Below are positions 61,381 to 64,000 of a stretch of DNA of 64,000 nt, in pieces. A program made the translations under genes and the position numbers. A model generated the notes under the pieces. It saw nothing but the letters and a program-made list of their open reading frames with translations. It was not told the DNA's origin and made no database searches. The stretch lies in the NCBI GenBank assembly GCA_012845835.1, contig JABAKD010000018.1, forward strand, positions 5,945,862-6,009,861. Direction: 5' to 3'. The stretch is from Undaria pinnatifida (Eukaryota > Sar > Phaeophyceae > Laminariales > Alariaceae). Positions within the stretch are counted from its first letter, which is position 1. The number at the start of each line of letters is the position of its first letter.

Positions 61381-62300
61381 GGCGTCAGTTTGGAAAACGT
61401 CGCTGCATTCGGCTGGGCTCCTTTGGGTGAGAAAGGCGTGGTGTGATAAATGCGTGGTCCACAATGGACCACAGCACGTGGCAGGGGCAGATGAGGTTTG
61501 CCCCGACCCTAGCCCTTAGCGCTGCTGCGACGAGCTCCGCTTCCATTGTTGACTGAGCGGTGAGGCCTTGGATCCCCACTTTAAAACTGATTGGGCCGTT
61601 CGCGAGCATGACGATGTACGAGGACGTTGATTTGGCGTTGTCTGGGTTGTTTTCCCAGTTAGCATCTGACAAGGAGGCGAGCTTAATCCCTCCGTTTGTA
61701 GGTGATGAAAAAGTCGGTGGACCCGGCCAAGTAGTGAAGCAAACGCATGGTGCCCTCTGATTGCGCCTTGGAAAGCTTGGACAGTCCCCGTGTCAATTGA
61801 TTCACGGAGTAGAGGCTGTCATACCGAGAAACCTGTCTGTGCGAGGTACGTAGCGGCACCTACTATTGACTGGCACCGCCGCTTGCCTTCCTCGTCCAGC
61901 AATTTTTTTCTCAGGTGGTTGAGCGAAAGTCCTGGTCCCGCTCCTGGTGTGAAGGCGGGATTACAGTCCTTCACGACAAAAGCCCTCGACGATGTCCTCC
62001 GTGTAGTACTTCTGGTCGATGGTGACCGTTCCTTTTCGCGGTCACGCGTTACGTTTATGTCGAGCATCCTCGACACGTCGCCCATGCCCGTCATTTTCAA
62101 ACGGTCCATACTTTTTCCTTGGGCTTGTTCAGCAGCTGCTGGTTCGCGGCCAGCAGAAGAACGTAATCCACGTACTGCGTAAGAATGACCAAGTCAGTGT
62201 CATCCTCAAGTACATAAATGCATGGGTCTGATTTGAGAAGGCGGAGCCCGCTTTTGGCGAGGTGATGGTCCTGATCGACTACCAGATGCCTGGAGTAGGA
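61381..62300 (-). pseudogene. Copia reverse transcriptase/RNase H relic, second family
   Basis: Minus-strand pieces in copia order: LLKSDPCIYVLEDDTDLVIL (near 62175-62235), the catalytic box as YVDYVLLL at 62163-62174 and beyond, MTGMGDVSRMLDINVTRDRE (62040-62100), GKRRCQSIVGAATYLAQTG (61826-61882), FSDANWENNPDNAKSTSSYI (61610-61672) and STMEAELVAAALRARVG (about 61490-61555). The second catalytic Asp of YVDD is Tyr here, and several frame changes separate the pieces, so it cannot be active. Gag, protease and integrase are absent, and no LTRs were found. Its sequence differs clearly from the intact element at 1514-8663, so this is a separate lineage. Confidence 0.85.
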
Positions 62301-63045
62301 TGGCTCACGAGGAGATTGCTCTCGTTACCCGACGAGGCCATCAGGCGGAGGAGAAGAGACTATTAATAGGTTAAAACAGAAATTTATTATCGTTCACCAA
62401 ATTAGACCAGAAGACGACACACACAAACAACGCACTTGCACTGGAAGATGACGGCTGAGCGTAATGGAGCTCAACTCGAACATATGAGGATTGAAAGATT
62501 GGGACCGCCAATCATGTCGATAGTTCTACTCTACCATCTCTCTCTGTAGATTCTATGCCGTCATACACATCAGACATCAGACATCAGACATTGATGCGAG
62601 CAAATGGTGAATCCTACATCTCCACTGCTTGCGACTATTGTCATGATAATGCTCATTCCATCTAGACTAGCGCAAGCTCAAAAAAAGAATCTTCAAATTC
62701 AAACAAAGTAAAAGGGCATCGATTTGAACATCATTCCGCTAACCATCACTCAGCCTTTCCAATAAAAACCGTCAACTCAATGAAATAAGATAGAGCAAGC
62801 GTCAGTGTCATAATTAAACACGAGCATTTAAACAATACTGGCTTGTACTCCAAAATCCTTCCAGTAATCAATACTCAGCGCCATAAGAGCAGACCGCATC
62901 CGGGAGAGGCTGACGTGTTTGTCAAAACTCCCCCGGTACCGAGCAACACAGTCATATCAGACGAGGGCGGGAACAACCAGGAAACTAAAGAGTTGCCACC
63001 ACCGCTCTCACTCGCTAGAAACAAGAGAAGATGAACAAAAATGAG
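62301..63045. other. AT-rich interval, no gene
   Basis: Includes ACATCAGACATCAGACATC (short tandem, 62569-62590). No feature recognised otherwise. Confidence 0.5.
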
Positions 63046-63465
63046 GCGTTTTGAAGGCCGGGGGGGGGCGGGTGCCGGCGTTGCAGGGTAGGGGGGGCGG
63101 GAGGCGGGAGGACAGGGGGGGTGGAGAGGGGCTGCTGCTACCGCAATGTTGTTCGAGCGCCGAGGCTGATCCGTCGGACGGAGCGTGGAGGGAGTGTGAC
63201 GGGGGGTTGGAAGAGTCGCCGGTGGATATCGTGGATTGGACCTGGGCATGCGGGGAGTACCAGTACTACCAAATGTGGGTTACTTGGACGCGTGCTACGA
63301 AGATATTTTTGCATTTGAGCAGTGCTGACCGCCGGGATAGTGCCGGTGTTTCCGGCTGGCACACGTTCCGATCGATACAAGGACACGAATGTATAGCATA
63401 CATGTGGGTTGCTTGGTCTCTTCTGCCTTCGGGCTGCTTGCTCCTGGCTACATGTGTGTCGCCTA

Positions 63466-63520
63466 CTGCTTGCTTGCTTGCGTGCGTGCGTGCGTGCGTG
63501 CGTGCTTGCTTGCTTGCTCC
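63466..63520. repeat. (GCTT)n (GCGT)n tetranucleotide repeat
   Basis: Runs of CTTG and CGTG units. The frames across it (63051-63759) combine this with the next repeat and are not genes. Confidence 0.93.
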
Positions 63521-63529
63521 ATTCCACTC

Positions 63530-63660
63530 CACTACGCTGCACCACGCTACACTGCGCTACACTACGCTACACTACGCTACACTACGCTATAGTACGCTAC
63601 ACTACGCTACACTACGCTACACTACGCTACACTACGCTACACTACGCTACACCATACTAC
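63530..63660. repeat. Decanucleotide repeat (ACTACGCTAC)n
   Basis: About twelve near-perfect 10-bp units, degenerating at both ends (ACCACGCTAC, ACTGCGCTAC, CATACTACACGATACG). Confidence 0.95.
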
Positions 63661-64000
63661 ACGATACGAAGTACTACACTACAGTACACTCCAATCCACT
63701 CCGCTTCAAAGCCATCCCATGCTAGGGATGAAGCAGATTCTAGGATTTTTCTGACCTAACATGAGGAGCTCAATATCACCATCACCCGAAACATGACTTC
63801 GTAAGACATTCGTTTGTGCAGCGCGACCAAAATTTGTAATGTGCTAACCCAACAGCGACCATGCTCCTCTCGTAAAACTACCAGGTACAACGCTAATCCA
63901 TTTTTCCACACACTTGAGGAGAGCTCAACAACCATTGTAACAACGTCAGAAACGTTTCGTCCCGAAAGTGCAACTCCTGCGGTGGGATGCCACTGCACTG

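Noticed and set aside
63051-63759. 224-codon and 116-codon frames
   Set aside because: Mostly G-rich sequence plus tetra- and decanucleotide repeats.
1-64000. CRISPR arrays or bacterial operons
   Set aside because: The tandem repeats lack unique equal-length spacers, and the gene structure is eukaryotic.

Overview
This window looks like transposon-rich nuclear DNA of a multicellular or large-genome stramenopile, most likely a brown alga (Phaeophyceae). The basis is mixed. The sequence shows one spliced protein gene with a 19.7-kb first intron and GT-AG junctions, interstitial CCCTAA telomere-type repeats, no operons, and very dense transposable elements. The taxon is an inference from gene architecture and from resemblance of the element proteins to those I know from brown algal genomes.

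Layout. Positions 1-1508 and 8669-8905 are one satellite array of 38-40 bp units, each able to form a hairpin. It is split by a young, almost complete Ty1/copia retrotransposon on the minus strand (1514-8663). That element has 400-bp LTRs that differ at only two adjacent bases, a 5-bp target duplication (GGCTG), and a gag-pol frame broken only by two TAG codons. From about 9 to 14.6 kb lies a decayed Ty3/gypsy element on the plus strand: a broken integrase, then a 444-codon open stretch with a chromodomain-like and a Tudor-like segment. From 14.6 to 25.6 kb are old, C-rich, largely non-coding relics, ending in a second copy of the same Ty3 C-terminal domain (24737-25100). From 26 to 29 kb are a small inverted-repeat element, the 3' part of a LINE, a minisatellite and an (ATCGTT)n hexanucleotide array.

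The only host gene I can support runs from 30034 to 56038 on the plus strand. Seven exons join in phase into a 390-residue type II membrane protein that resembles algal Golgi glycosyltransferase-like proteins. Its introns, above all intron 1, carry SINEs of at least two families, inverted-repeat DNA elements, a foldback element, a telomere-repeat-bearing element and microsatellites. Beyond the gene (56-64 kb) are tandem repeats with dyad symmetry, a minus-strand copia RT/RNase H relic whose YVDD box reads YVDY (about 61380-62300), and a decanucleotide microsatellite near the right edge.

No prokaryotic system, CRISPR array, rRNA gene or intact tRNA gene was found. Most long open frames here are read-through of simple repeats or C-rich tracts and are not annotated as genes.
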